In this document: in pieces, positions 9,195 through 17,287 of the stretch
How the letters are laid out: every line of letters starts with the position of its first letter
How positions within the stretch are numbered: position 1 is the first letter of the stretch
Source: Allobosea psychrotolerans
Lineage (GTDB): Bacteria > Pseudomonadota > Alphaproteobacteria > Rhizobiales > Beijerinckiaceae
Direction: 5' to 3'
Assembly (NCBI RefSeq): GCF_002917105.1
Contig: NZ_PQFZ01000004.1
Coordinates: 248,001-312,000, forward strand
DNA length: 64,000 bases
Made by a program: the position numbers and the translations under genes
Notes under the pieces: generated by a model
What the model was told of the DNA's origin: nothing
The model's database searches: none
The model's input: only the letters and a program-made list of their open reading frames with translations

Positions 9195-9214
9195 GCCGGC
9201 GGCCGCTTCAGCCC
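9188..9214. terminator. Hairpin spanning two convergent stop codons
   Basis: GGGCTGA (9188-9194) and TCAGCCC (9208-9214) form a perfect 7-bp stem with a 13-nt loop. The TGA stop of the plus-strand ATPase and the TGA stop of the minus-strand 2H gene are each inside one arm. A bidirectional terminator or 3'-end stabiliser is plausible, although no T-run follows. Confidence 0.4.
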
Positions 9215-9717
9215 AGCCGTGCGGTCGCAATCACGCGCCAGTCGGCAATGGGGATATCCTGGCCCGAGCGCACCACGCAGAGCCGGTCGAAGCTGATGGC
9301 TCGCCCTTTCAGCCTGCGCGCGACCTCCTCTGCCGCCGCGACCTTCAGCTCTGGCGCGACCGGTCCGTAGAGCAGCGAGACATGCGGCATGAAGGCCTCA
9401 GCCGCCCGCGCGTCCAATCGCTGCTTCAATCGCGCCAGCGGCGCACTGACCGCGAAGCGCGCATAGAACGAGCGGAAATAGGCTTCGCTCGTCTCGATCG
9501 CGGCGATCTCTTCGGCAAACCCCGCGACCGCGCCGGCCGCCTCCGCGATCGCGGCTTCGAGCGCCGCTATGGGCAGGTCGGTGTCGCCCTTCACCGTCAG
9601 ATGCGGCGCGAAGAGCGGTGTGCCGAAGCGGCGCGACAGCTCCGCGACCACCTCCGCCAGCAGCGTCTCGTCCTCGGTTTTCGGCAGCAGCCAGATGGAG
9701 TGGATCGGGGGCGTCAT
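9208..9717 (-). CDS. 2H phosphoesterase (cyclic phosphodiesterase/2'-5' RNA ligase-like)
   Basis: A 169-residue protein with both catalytic signatures of the 2H superfamily: PHLTVKGD (His39-x-Thr41) and PHVSLLYG (His112-x-Ser114). The single-domain size matches cyclic phosphodiesterases. These enzymes open cyclic phosphates (ADP-ribose 1'',2''-cyclic phosphate, nucleoside 2',3'-cyclic phosphates) or ligate RNA. It is convergent with the AfuABC-like operon and divergent from the second transporter, with the IolR-like site (9785-9804) between. Context suggests it could open myo-inositol 1,2-cyclic phosphate, the product of phosphatidylinositol-specific phospholipase C. No sequence feature proves that substrate. 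Confidence 0.8.
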   Translation of the reverse strand: MTPPIHSIWLLPKTEDETLLAEVVAELSRRFGTPLFAPHLTVKGDTDLPIAALEAAIAEAAGAVAGFAEEIAAIETSEAYFRSFYARFAVSAPLARLKQRLDARAAEAFMPHVSLLYGPVAPELKVAAAEEVARRLKGRAISFDRLCVVRSGQDIPIADWRVIATARLG

Positions 9718-9784
9718 CAGAGGTTCACAAACCTATTGCACACGGCCGGAGACGGGCGTTATATTTATTCCAAGCGTATCAGAA

Positions 9785-9804
9785 ATTGGAAGAGATGTTC
9801 CAAT
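9785..9804. promoter_or_regulatory. Candidate IolR operator before second ABC transporter
   Basis: ATTGGAA-N6-TTCCAAT is a perfect 7-bp inverted repeat containing GGAA-N6-TTCC. A further half site ATTCCAA lies at 9767-9773. It is in the divergent interval between the 2H gene (start 9717) and the ABC ATPase (start 9841), 37 bp before the latter. It resembles 2036-2050 upstream of iolR and fits the GGAA-N6-TTCC pattern I recall for IolR. Confidence 0.6.
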
Positions 9805-9840
9805 CATTCTGAAAAAGATCGCGGCAAGGGAGACGGCGTT

Positions 9841-10956
9841 TTGCCAACGGAATTGCAGCACGGGCCGCAAAGCGGCGCGGCCATTGCCGTGCGCGACCTT
9901 CATGTCGCCTATGGCGGCACGCGGGTGCTGCACGGTGTCAGCCTCGATTTCACGCCCGGCAGCTTCACCGCGCTTCTCGGCTCGTCGGGCTGCGGCAAGA
10001 CCACGCTTTTGCGCTCGCTGAGTGGCTTCGTGCCGGTCGAATCCGGCTCGATCATCGTCGGCGGCAAGGATGTCGCCTCCCTGCCGCCGGAGAAGCGCGG
10101 CATGGCGATGGTGTTCCAGTCCTATGCGCTGTGGCCGCATATGACCGTGCTGCAGAACATCGGCTACGGCTTGAAGCTGCGCGGCGCCACCAAGGCGGAG
10201 ATCGCGGCCAAGGTCGCCGCCATGCTCGAATTCCTCGGTCTTGCCGGTTATGAGAACCGCAAGGTCACCGCGCTCTCGGGCGGCCAGCGCCAGCGCGTCG
10301 CGCTCGGCCGGGCGCTCGCCATCGACCCCGGCATCCTGCTGCTCGACGAGCCGCTCTCCAATCTCGACGCCAAGATCCGCATGACGATGCGCCATGAGAT
10401 CCGGGCGATCCAGCAGCGTCTTGGCTTGACCGCCGTCCATGTCACGCATGATCGCGAGGAGGCCATGACCATGGCCGACCGGCTCGTCATCATGCAGGCG
10501 GGCAGGATTGCGCAGGTCGGCACGCCCGAGGAGGTCTATGACCGCCCGGCGACCGCCTTCGTCGCCAATTTCATGGGCGCGGAGAACGTCCTGCCATTGC
10601 GCGTCGAGCGCTCGGAGCAGGGTGCTCGCTTGAGCGCAGGCGAGGCCACGGCGAGCCTCGCGAACGGAGTATCGAGCGCTTTGCCGAGCGGCGAAGCGGT
10701 CGCCTATTTCCGCGACGACGTCGCGCGGCTTGACGCCAGCGACGCGACTTCGACCGGCGATCTGATCGTGCCGGGGCTGATCGCCGCGCGCGCTTATCCA
10801 GGCGGTGTCTATCGCTACCGGGTCGAGGCGGCAGGCCGCCAGATCACGGTCGACGATGCCAACCGCCACGAACTCGGAACCAAGATCGGCCTGCGCATCC
10901 CGCTGCAGCGCCTCCACATCTTCCCGGCATCCGAGGCCGGGACGATCGCCGCCTGA
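9841..10956 (+). CDS. ABC transporter ATPase (PotA/FbpC family), second transporter
   Basis: A 371-residue ATPase: Walker A GSSGCGKTT near residues 50-58, signature LSGGQRQRV near 147, Walker B ILLLDEPLSNLD, H-loop THDREEAM, and a TOBE-type C-terminal domain (about 255-371). No ATG is available near the domain start. TTG at 9841 has AAGGGAG (9826-9832) 8 nt upstream and is preferred; longer upstream reading in the same frame overlaps the 2H gene and has no family similarity. It is first in a four-gene operon with a binding protein and two permeases, so the ATPase precedes the binding protein, as in many putrescine/thiamine/Fe-type systems. The upstream palindrome suggests IolR control. Confidence 0.9.
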   Translation: MPTELQHGPQSGAAIAVRDLHVAYGGTRVLHGVSLDFTPGSFTALLGSSGCGKTTLLRSLSGFVPVESGSIIVGGKDVASLPPEKRGMAMVFQSYALWPHMTVLQNIGYGLKLRGATKAEIAAKVAAMLEFLGLAGYENRKVTALSGGQRQRVALGRALAIDPGILLLDEPLSNLDAKIRMTMRHEIRAIQQRLGLTAVHVTHDREEAMTMADRLVIMQAGRIAQVGTPEEVYDRPATAFVANFMGAENVLPLRVERSEQGARLSAGEATASLANGVSSALPSGEAVAYFRDDVARLDASDATSTGDLIVPGLIAARAYPGGVYRYRVEAAGRQITVDDANRHELGTKIGLRIPLQRLHIFPASEAGTIAA

Positions 10957-10986
10957 CCGCGTTCTACCCAACAAGGAGTCAGACCC

Positions 10987-12117
10987 ATGCGCATCCTCAC
11001 CATTGCCTGTTCGCTCGCGGCACTGATGGCGGCGTCGCCGCTCTCGGCCCAGACCCTGAACGTCGCCACCGCCGGCGACCAGAACATGGTCGACTATGTG
11101 AAGGACTATCTCGGGCCGATGTTCGAGAAGTCCCATCCCGGCGTGAAGGTCGTGTCCGTCGGCACCGGCGCCGGCGATTCCGGCTCGCAGAAAATCTATG
11201 AGAAGCTCGATGCGCAGAAGAGCGCGACGACGACCGATTTCGATGTCGTCGTCATCCACCAGAAGGCCGCCGGCACGATGGTGAAGGAAGGCCTGCTCGC
11301 CAAATACACCGACAAGGTCGACACCGCGAAGCTCGTCTCCAGCGACACCGCGAAGAACGCGCTGGGCGCCGACGTCTCGGGCTTCGTCATCCCGATGTTC
11401 CAGTCGCAGACCGCGCTCGCCTATAATGCCGATCTGCTCAAATCCCCGCCCAGCACTTTCGTGGAGCTGCGCGACTGGGCCAAGAAGAACCCCAAGCAGT
11501 TCGGCTATAACGGCATCAAGGGCGGCATGTCCGGCGTCGCCTTCGTAGCCGGCTGGGTCTACGCCTTCGGCGGCGACGCCGACAAGCTGATCAAGGGCCC
11601 TTATGATCCGGCCGTGAAGGCGTCCTGGGACGGCGCGTTCGCCGATCTGAAGGAGTTCAACAAGTCGGTTGTCATCACGCCGGGCAATGCCGGCACGCTC
11701 GACATGCTCAACCGCGGCGAGATCGCGATGGGGCCGGTCTGGGTCGACATGTTCTATTCCTGGCAGGCCGACGGCAAGCTGCCGCCGAACATGAAGCTCA
11801 AGCTCGCCTCGCCGGGCATGCCGGGCCAGCCGATGTATTACGCGGTGCCGGAGAAGACCGCCAACCGCAAGCTCGCCGAGGAGTTCATCGCGCTCGCCAC
11901 CAGCCCGCAGGTGCAGGCCGACGGCATCGTCAAGAAGTTCAACTGGTATCCGGGCATCGACGCCAAGAACCTCGAGGGCAAGCTCGACCAGGCGGCCTGG
12001 AACAAGCTCTTCACCGACATCACCCCGAGCGATCTCTCGAAGAACGCCAAGTCCTTCCCGATCGCGCCCTACTTCAACGACATCCTCGAAGGCTACGAGA
12101 AGAAGGTCTCGAACTGA
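10987..12117 (+). CDS. ABC transporter periplasmic binding protein, second transporter
   Basis: A 376-residue extracellular solute-binding protein. The signal peptide covers residues 1-22 (hydrophobic IACSLAALMAASPLSA, cut before QTLNVAT). The mature start LNVATAGDQNMVDYVKDYLG belongs to the polyamine/Fe/thiamine-type class II binding fold. Ligand unknown. ATG at 10987 follows AAGGAG (about 10972-10977). A strong 9-bp hairpin directly after the gene probably sets a high binding-protein to permease ratio. Operator context links it to inositol or a derivative. Confidence 0.87.
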   Translation: MRILTIACSLAALMAASPLSAQTLNVATAGDQNMVDYVKDYLGPMFEKSHPGVKVVSVGTGAGDSGSQKIYEKLDAQKSATTTDFDVVVIHQKAAGTMVKEGLLAKYTDKVDTAKLVSSDTAKNALGADVSGFVIPMFQSQTALAYNADLLKSPPSTFVELRDWAKKNPKQFGYNGIKGGMSGVAFVAGWVYAFGGDADKLIKGPYDPAVKASWDGAFADLKEFNKSVVITPGNAGTLDMLNRGEIAMGPVWVDMFYSWQADGKLPPNMKLKLASPGMPGQPMYYAVPEKTANRKLAEEFIALATSPQVQADGIVKKFNWYPGIDAKNLEGKLDQAAWNKLFTDITPSDLSKNAKSFPIAPYFNDILEGYEKKVSN

Positions 12118-12133
12118 CGGTCGAATCCACCAC

Positions 12134-12156
12134 CGGCCCGGCTTGACGCCGGGCCG
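12134..12156 (+). terminator. Intercistronic hairpin after binding-protein gene
   Basis: CGGCCCGGC (12134-12142) and GCCGGGCCG (12148-12156) pair perfectly over 9 bp with a TTGAC loop, 17 nt after the binding-protein stop and 27 nt before the permease start. There is no T-run. It is probably an attenuator or 3'-end stabiliser rather than a full terminator. Confidence 0.6.
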
Positions 12157-12182
12157 CCCATCCTCGCGATCGGCGCCTGTCC

Positions 12183-13016
12183 ATGCTCTCCCAACGCCAA
12201 CTGGCGCTGATCCTCATCGCGCCCGGCCTTCTCCTCGTCGCTGCGCTGTTCCTCTACCCGCTCGGCTTCTCGCTGATCTCGGCCTTCACCAAGCCGGACG
12301 GCTCGCTGACGCTGGACTGGTTCGCCAAGGCCTATGAGCTGTATTCGACCGACATCGTCTTCACGGTGGTGATCGTCCTGGCCTCCTGCGGGCTGACCGC
12401 GCTTGCCGCGATCGTCATCGCCGGCACGCTGACATTGGGCGAGAATCCCTGGATCGTCGGCACGCTCAAGGCGCTCTATCGCTGGCCGCTGTTCATCCCC
12501 TTCATCGTCGCGGCGCAGTGCATGCGCACCTTCCTCGCCAAGAACGGGCTGATGAACAACACCTTCGTCTCGCTCGGGCTGATGGAGCCGCTGAGCGCCG
12601 TGAGCTATCTCGACTGGCGCGGCATCATCGCGACCTTCGTCTGGAAGCAGACCCCCTTCGTCGCGCTGCTGCTTGCCGGCGCGCTCGCCTCGATCGACCG
12701 GGCGACGCTTGAGGCCGGCCGCAATCTCGGCGCTTCGCGTGTCCGCGTGCTCGTCGAACTGGCCTTGCCGCAGGTGATGCCGACGCTGCTGGTGGCGCTC
12801 GTGCTGTCCTTTGTGACGATGCTCTCGGTGCTCTCCGTGCCGATGATGGTCGCGGGCTCGCAGCCGACCATGCTCACGGTCGACATGGCCTTCCGCATCA
12901 ACTCCTATGGCGACTACGCCACGGCGAATGCGCTCGGCGTCATCACCTATCTGATCAGCGCAGGCGCCGCGATCCTCTACCTCAAGCGCGGCTTGTCGAA
13001 GGAGGCAGCGCCATGA
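12183..13016 (+). CDS. ABC transporter permease subunit 1, second transporter
   Basis: A 277-residue inner-membrane protein with about six hydrophobic segments. An N-terminal APGLLLVAALFLYPLGFSL helix is typical of PotB/CysT-type permeases. The EAA-loop motif EAGRNLGASRVRVLVELAL is near residue 178. Its stop overlaps the next permease start by 4 bp (ATGA). It pairs with that subunit to form the translocation pore. Confidence 0.88.
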   Translation: MLSQRQLALILIAPGLLLVAALFLYPLGFSLISAFTKPDGSLTLDWFAKAYELYSTDIVFTVVIVLASCGLTALAAIVIAGTLTLGENPWIVGTLKALYRWPLFIPFIVAAQCMRTFLAKNGLMNNTFVSLGLMEPLSAVSYLDWRGIIATFVWKQTPFVALLLAGALASIDRATLEAGRNLGASRVRVLVELALPQVMPTLLVALVLSFVTMLSVLSVPMMVAGSQPTMLTVDMAFRINSYGDYATANALGVITYLISAGAAILYLKRGLSKEAAP

Positions 13017-13828
13017 TCCGCCTCGCCTCGACAGCCCGGGCGACGCTGGCCGCAGCCCTGCTCGCCGCCTTCGCCTTCGTGCTGATCGGCCCATTGGCCA
13101 ATCTCGCGCTCTGGTCGGTCGCCGAGCGTTGGTACACGCCGTTCAAGCTGCCGGTGACCTATGGCACGCGCTATTGGGAGCAGGTCTTCCGTCCGACCGG
13201 CGACGCGATGGCTTCGCTCGGCACCTCGGTCTGGATCGCCGTGCTGACGGTCGTGGTCGCGCTCGCACTCTCGATTCCCGCGGGCTATGCGCTGGCGCGC
13301 CTGAAGCTGCCGATGCGGGCGCTGTTCATGGTGATGTTCCTGCTGCCGCAGGCTTTTCCCTCGGTCGCGATCTACATCAACGTCGCGCGGGTGTTCTACC
13401 AGATCGGCATCAACGGCACGGTCTTCGCCGTCGTCCTCGTCCATGCCGCCCATGGCCTGGTCTATTCCGTCTGGATCGCGGCGGCGGCTTTCGCCGCGGT
13501 CGACAAGGATCTCGAACTCGCCGCCCGCAATATCGGCGCCTCGCCCTTGCGCGCCTTCTTCACGGTGACGCTGCCCTTGGCCGCGCCGGGCATCATCGCC
13601 AGCGGCATCTTCGTCTTCCTGGAGTCGCTCGACGAATTCACCGGCACCTTCTTCGTCGGCGTACCGCAGGTCACGACGCTGCCGCTCCTGCTCTACAACG
13701 CGGCGATGGGCGGCAATTATCAGGTCGCCTCGATCACGGCGCTGATCCTGCTCGTTCCCTCCGTGCTGTTCATGCTGTTCATCGAGCGCTTCCTGCGCGC
13801 CGACGTGCTGGCCAAGGTCGGCGCCTGA
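13013..13828 (+). CDS. ABC transporter permease subunit 2, second transporter
   Basis: A 271-residue PotC-type permease with hydrophobic helices and the EAA-type loop ELAARNIGASPLRAFFTVT near residue 163. Start ATG 13013 overlaps the upstream stop. It is last in the operon; a GNRA-capped hairpin (13833-13850) follows immediately. Confidence 0.88.
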   Translation: MIRLASTARATLAAALLAAFAFVLIGPLANLALWSVAERWYTPFKLPVTYGTRYWEQVFRPTGDAMASLGTSVWIAVLTVVVALALSIPAGYALARLKLPMRALFMVMFLLPQAFPSVAIYINVARVFYQIGINGTVFAVVLVHAAHGLVYSVWIAAAAFAAVDKDLELAARNIGASPLRAFFTVTLPLAAPGIIASGIFVFLESLDEFTGTFFVGVPQVTTLPLLLYNAAMGGNYQVASITALILLVPSVLFMLFIERFLRADVLAKVGA

Positions 13829-13832
13829 CGGC

Positions 13833-13850
13833 GCGGCTTGCGAAAGCCGC
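13833..13850. terminator. Bidirectional hairpin between ABC operon and glnT
   Basis: GCGGCTT-GCGA-AAGCCGC is a 7-bp stem with a GCGA (GNRA) tetraloop. It sits 4 nt after the permease stop and 7 nt before the glnT stop from the other side. Followed on the plus strand by TTCCGTCT. A likely shared terminator for converging operons. Confidence 0.55.
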
Positions 13851-13857
13851 TTCCGTC

Positions 13858-15156
13858 TCAGCAGTCGAGCGTCACGTCACGCTCCCACTGGGTGAGATGG
13901 CGTGCGTAATCGTTCCATTCCTGGTGCTTGAGCTTGAGATAGGCGGGAACGAAGGCGCCAAGGCCCTCCTTCAGGACCTCCGAGGCTTCGAGCGCGCGCA
14001 GCGCGTCGAGCATGTTGAGGGGCAGCGTCTTGACGCCCTCGACCAGGTGGCCGTCCGTGTACATGTTGATGTCGAGGCGCTTGCCGGGATCGCGCTTGTT
14101 GCGGATGCCGTCGAGGCCGGCGGCGACGATGCCGGCTTGCAGGAGATAGGGGTTGGCCGCGCCGTCGGGCAGCCGCAATTCGAACCGCCCGCCTTCGGGA
14201 ATGCGGATCATATGGGTGCGGTTATTGCCGGAATAGGTCACGGTGTTGGGCGACCAGGTCGCGCCCGAGGTCGTGCGCGGCGCATTGATGCGCTTGTAGG
14301 AGTTCACCGTCGGGTTGAACAGGGCGCAGAGCGCGTCGGCCGAATGGATCACGCCGCCGATGAAGTGATAGCCGAGCTGCGAGACGCCGAGCTCGCCGGC
14401 CTCGTCCTCGAACAGGTTGCGCTCGCCGTTCCAGACCGAGACATGGGCGTGGCAGCCGCTGCCGGTCAGGTTCAGGAATGGCTTCGGCATGAAGGTCGCC
14501 CGCAGGCCATGCTTCTCGGCGATCGATTTCGCCATGTATTTGAAGAAGGAATGGCGGTCGGCGGTGACGAGCACATCGCCGAAATTCCAATTCATCTCGA
14601 ACTGGCCGTTCGCGTCCTCATGGTCGTTCTGATAGGGCTTCCAGCCGAGCGCCAGCATCGCGTCGCAGAGTTCGGCGATGACGTCGTATTGGCGCATCAG
14701 GGCCGACTGGTCGTAGCAGGGTTTGGTCAGCTTGTCGGCGACGTCGCAGACCTGGAGACCGTCGGGCGTGGTCAGGAAGAACTCGCATTCGACGCCGGTC
14801 TTCATCGTATAGCCCTGGGCGGCGGCATCCTTGACCAGGCGCTTGAGCAGGTTGCGCGGGGCCTGCGCGACCTCCTGGCCATTCATCCACAGATCGGCGG
14901 CGAGCCAGCCGACTTCCGGCTTCCAGGGCAGCTGGATCAGGCTGTCGGGGTCGGGCACGGCGAAGAGATCAGGGTCGGCCGGCGTCATGTCGAGCCAGGT
15001 CGCGAAGCCGGCAAAGCCGGCGCCGCTCTTCGCCATGCCGTTGATAGCGCCGGCGGGAACCAGCTTTGCGCGCTGGACGCCGAACAGATCGGTGTAGGAA
15101 ATCAAGAAATACTTGATGCCGCGCTCCTTGGCGGCGGCCGCGAGATCGACGGTCAT
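13858..15156 (-). CDS. glnT: Type III glutamine synthetase GlnT
   Basis: A 432-residue member of the glutamine synthetase superfamily, making a gamma-glutamyl amide from glutamate, ATP and ammonia or an amine. Visible motifs are VECEFFL (metal-binding Glu, about residue 123), GSGCHAHVSVW in the glutamate/metal site (about 231) and RIPEGGRFELRLPDGAANPY in the active site (about 312). The N-terminal ISYTDLFGVQRAKLVP matches GlnT/GmaS-type enzymes, whose real substrate may be an amine such as methylamine or ethanolamine. It is the last gene after glxB-glxC-glxD, as in rhizobia. A role in making a gamma-glutamylamide that the Glx complex then processes is plausible but not shown. Confidence 0.88.
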   Translation of the reverse strand: MTVDLAAAAKERGIKYFLISYTDLFGVQRAKLVPAGAINGMAKSGAGFAGFATWLDMTPADPDLFAVPDPDSLIQLPWKPEVGWLAADLWMNGQEVAQAPRNLLKRLVKDAAAQGYTMKTGVECEFFLTTPDGLQVCDVADKLTKPCYDQSALMRQYDVIAELCDAMLALGWKPYQNDHEDANGQFEMNWNFGDVLVTADRHSFFKYMAKSIAEKHGLRATFMPKPFLNLTGSGCHAHVSVWNGERNLFEDEAGELGVSQLGYHFIGGVIHSADALCALFNPTVNSYKRINAPRTTSGATWSPNTVTYSGNNRTHMIRIPEGGRFELRLPDGAANPYLLQAGIVAAGLDGIRNKRDPGKRLDINMYTDGHLVEGVKTLPLNMLDALRALEASEVLKEGLGAFVPAYLKLKHQEWNDYARHLTQWERDVTLDC

Positions 15157-15182
15157 TCAGTTCCCCATTCTTCAAACGATAA

Positions 15183-15204
15183 GGGCCGCCTCGTTGGACG
15201 GCCC
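15183..15204 (-). terminator. Hairpin between glxD and glnT
   Basis: GGGCCG (15183-15188) and CGGCCC (15199-15204) form a 6-bp stem with a 10-nt loop in the 59-bp interval between glxD and glnT. A weak attenuator could lower glnT expression relative to glxBCD. Confidence 0.35.
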
Positions 15205-15215
15205 CGTCTGCGGCT

Positions 15216-16586
15216 TCAGAACCCGGCGCTGCCGGGAATCCAGTTGGTGCCGGCCAGCGGCACGCGCGCCATGGCGGCGGCTTCCACGGTCAGCGCCACG
15301 AGATCCTCCGGTTCCAGATTATGGACATGGCTCTTGCCGCAGGCGCGCGCGATGGTCTGCGTTTCCAACGCCAGGACGGAGAGATAATTCGCCAATCTGC
15401 GCCCGGCCTTGAGCGGGTCGAGACGTGCGGCGAGCTCGGGATCCTGCGTCGTGATGCCGGCGGGGTCGCGCCCCTCATGCCAGTCGTCATAAGCGCCGGC
15501 GGTGGTGCCGAGCTTGGCGTATTCTGCCTCCAGCCGCGGGTCGTTGTCGCCGAGCGCGATCAGCGCCGCGGTGCCGATCGCGACAGCATCCGCGCCCAGC
15601 GCCAGCGCCTTGGCGACATCGGCGCCGGTCCTGATGCCGCCGGAGACGATGAGCTGGACCTTGCGATGCATGCCGAGATCCTGCAGCGCCTGCACGGCCG
15701 GGCGGATGGCCGCCAGGATCGGCAGGCCGACATTCTCGATGAAGACCTCCTGCGTCGCCGCGGTGCCGCCCTGCATGCCGTCGAGCACCACGACATCGGC
15801 GCCGGATTTCACGGCGAGCGCCGTGTCGTAATAGGGCCGGCTCGCGCCGACCTTCACATAGATCGGCTTCTCCCAATCGGTGATCTCGCGCAGCTCCTCG
15901 ATCTTGATCTCGAGATCGTCGGGGCCGGTCCAGTCCGGGTGGCGGCAGGCCGAGCGCTGGTCGATGCCTTCCGGCAGGTTGCGCATCCTGGCGACGCGCG
16001 GGGAAATCTTCTGGCCGAGCAGCATGCCGCCGCCGCCGGGTTTGGCGCCCTGGCCGATCACGATCTCGATCGCGTCGGCCTTGCGCAGATCATCCGGGTT
16101 CATGCCGTAGCGCGAGGGCAGGTACTGATAGATCAGCGTTTGCGAGTGGCCGCGTTCTTCGGGGGTCATGCCGCCATCGCCCGTCGTCGTCGAAGTGCCG
16201 ACGATCGTCGCACCGCGCCCGAGCGCTTCCTTGGCTGGTCCCGACAAGGCGCCGAAGCTCATTCCGGCGATCGTGATCGGGATCTTCAGATGGATCGGCT
16301 TCTTGGCGAAGCGGGCGCCGAGCACGACATCGGTGCCGCATTTCTCGCGATAGCCTTCGAGCGGGTAGCGCGAGATCGAGGCGCCCAGGAACAGCAGGTC
16401 GTCGAAATGCGGCAGCTTGCGCTTCGCCCCGCCGCCGCGGATGTCGTAGATGCCGGTCGCGGCGGCGCGCTGGATCTCCGAGATCGTATGCGGGTCGAAG
16501 GTCGCGGAGAAGCGCGGCGTGGTCTGCGCGGTCGCTGGCATGTCGCTAAGCGGCGCAGCCGGCATGGGCTTGAGTGACGCGGTCAT
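15216..16586 (-). CDS. glxD: GlxD, FMN-binding glutamate synthase-like protein
   Basis: A 456-residue protein equivalent to the FMN/synthase domain of glutamate synthase GltB, as found in GlxD and MgsC. Visible: GMSFGALSGPAKEALGRGA (about residue 103), the glycine-rich GQGAKPGGGGMLLGQKIS (about 170), DGMQGGTAATQEVF (about 270) and the phosphate loop SGGIRTGADVAKALALGAD (about 318). The 3Fe-4S loop cysteines of GltB are not present: the corresponding stretch reads WHEGRDPAGITTQDPEL. ATG at 16586, 11 nt after glxC, gives MTASLKPM; the frame extends upstream but into glxC. It likely forms a three-subunit complex with GlxB and GlxC. Confidence 0.87.
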   Translation of the reverse strand: MTASLKPMPAAPLSDMPATAQTTPRFSATFDPHTISEIQRAAATGIYDIRGGGAKRKLPHFDDLLFLGASISRYPLEGYREKCGTDVVLGARFAKKPIHLKIPITIAGMSFGALSGPAKEALGRGATIVGTSTTTGDGGMTPEERGHSQTLIYQYLPSRYGMNPDDLRKADAIEIVIGQGAKPGGGGMLLGQKISPRVARMRNLPEGIDQRSACRHPDWTGPDDLEIKIEELREITDWEKPIYVKVGASRPYYDTALAVKSGADVVVLDGMQGGTAATQEVFIENVGLPILAAIRPAVQALQDLGMHRKVQLIVSGGIRTGADVAKALALGADAVAIGTAALIALGDNDPRLEAEYAKLGTTAGAYDDWHEGRDPAGITTQDPELAARLDPLKAGRRLANYLSVLALETQTIARACGKSHVHNLEPEDLVALTVEAAAMARVPLAGTNWIPGSAGF

Positions 16587-16597
16587 GGGGAGCTCGC

Positions 16598-17287
16598 TCA
16601 ATACGCCGAGGCGTTGTCGACGTGGAAATGGTAGAGGGTGCGGGCGGAGCCGTAGAGCTTGAACTCGTCCGGCGAGACGTCGTCGCTGAGGCCCGCGCGC
16701 GCGATGACGCCGGCCAGCGCTGCGCGGTCGGCGGCCTCCATCGGCTTCTCCACGCAATCGGCGCCGAGGCTCCTGACCGCGCCGCGCACGAAGAGCCTGG
16801 CCTCGTAGATGGAATCGCCCAGCGCCTCGCCGGCATCGCCGAGCACGACGAGGTTGCCCTCCTGCGCCATGAAGGCGCTCATCGGGCCGATCGAGCCCTT
16901 CACGACGATGTCGATGCCCTTCATCGAGATGCCGCAGCGCGCCGAGGCGTCACCCTCGATGACGAGAAGGCCGCCCCGGCCGGTGGCGCCGGCCGCCTGG
17001 CTGGCGTCGCCCTTGATGCGGATTTCGCCCGACATCATGTTCTCGCCGACGCCGACCCCGGCATTGCCGGTGACGACGATCGTGGCTTCCTTGTTCATGC
17101 CGCCGCAATAATAGCCGACATGCCCCTCGATCTCGACGGTCACCGGCGCGTCGAGCCCGACCGCCAGAGCATGCTTGCCGCCGGGATTCCTGATCGTCCA
17201 ATGCGTCTCATTGGTGTTCTGGGGCAGCTTGTGCAGATCCGCGTTCAGCGAGCGCAGCGGCACCATTGCGAGATCGACGACAGGCAT
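16598..17287 (-). CDS. glxC: GlxC, GXGXG-domain glutamate synthase-like subunit
   Basis: A 229-residue protein equivalent to the C-terminal GXGXG beta-helix domain of GltB (also MgsB and the FwdC-like fold). Repeated Gly-rich turns such as VTGNAGVGVGENMMSGEIRI and IEGDASARCGISMKGIDI are visible between residues 60 and 160. It is thought to be the scaffold that joins the amidotransferase (GlxB) and FMN (GlxD) subunits. The start overlaps the glxB stop by 1 bp. Confidence 0.87.
   Translation of the reverse strand: MPVVDLAMVPLRSLNADLHKLPQNTNETHWTIRNPGGKHALAVGLDAPVTVEIEGHVGYYCGGMNKEATIVVTGNAGVGVGENMMSGEIRIKGDASQAAGATGRGGLLVIEGDASARCGISMKGIDIVVKGSIGPMSAFMAQEGNLVVLGDAGEALGDSIYEARLFVRGAVRSLGADCVEKPMEAADRAALAGVIARAGLSDDVSPDEFKLYGSARTLYHFHVDNASAY

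Noticed and set aside
9382..9840. Long N-terminal extension of the second transporter ATPase
   Set aside because: It would overlap the 2H gene and cross the palindrome; TTG 9841 with AAGGGAG gives a normal-length ATPase.
13129..15387. 752-residue plus-strand open frame
   Set aside because: It starts inside a permease gene in another frame and then runs antisense to glnT; both overlapped genes are unmistakable.
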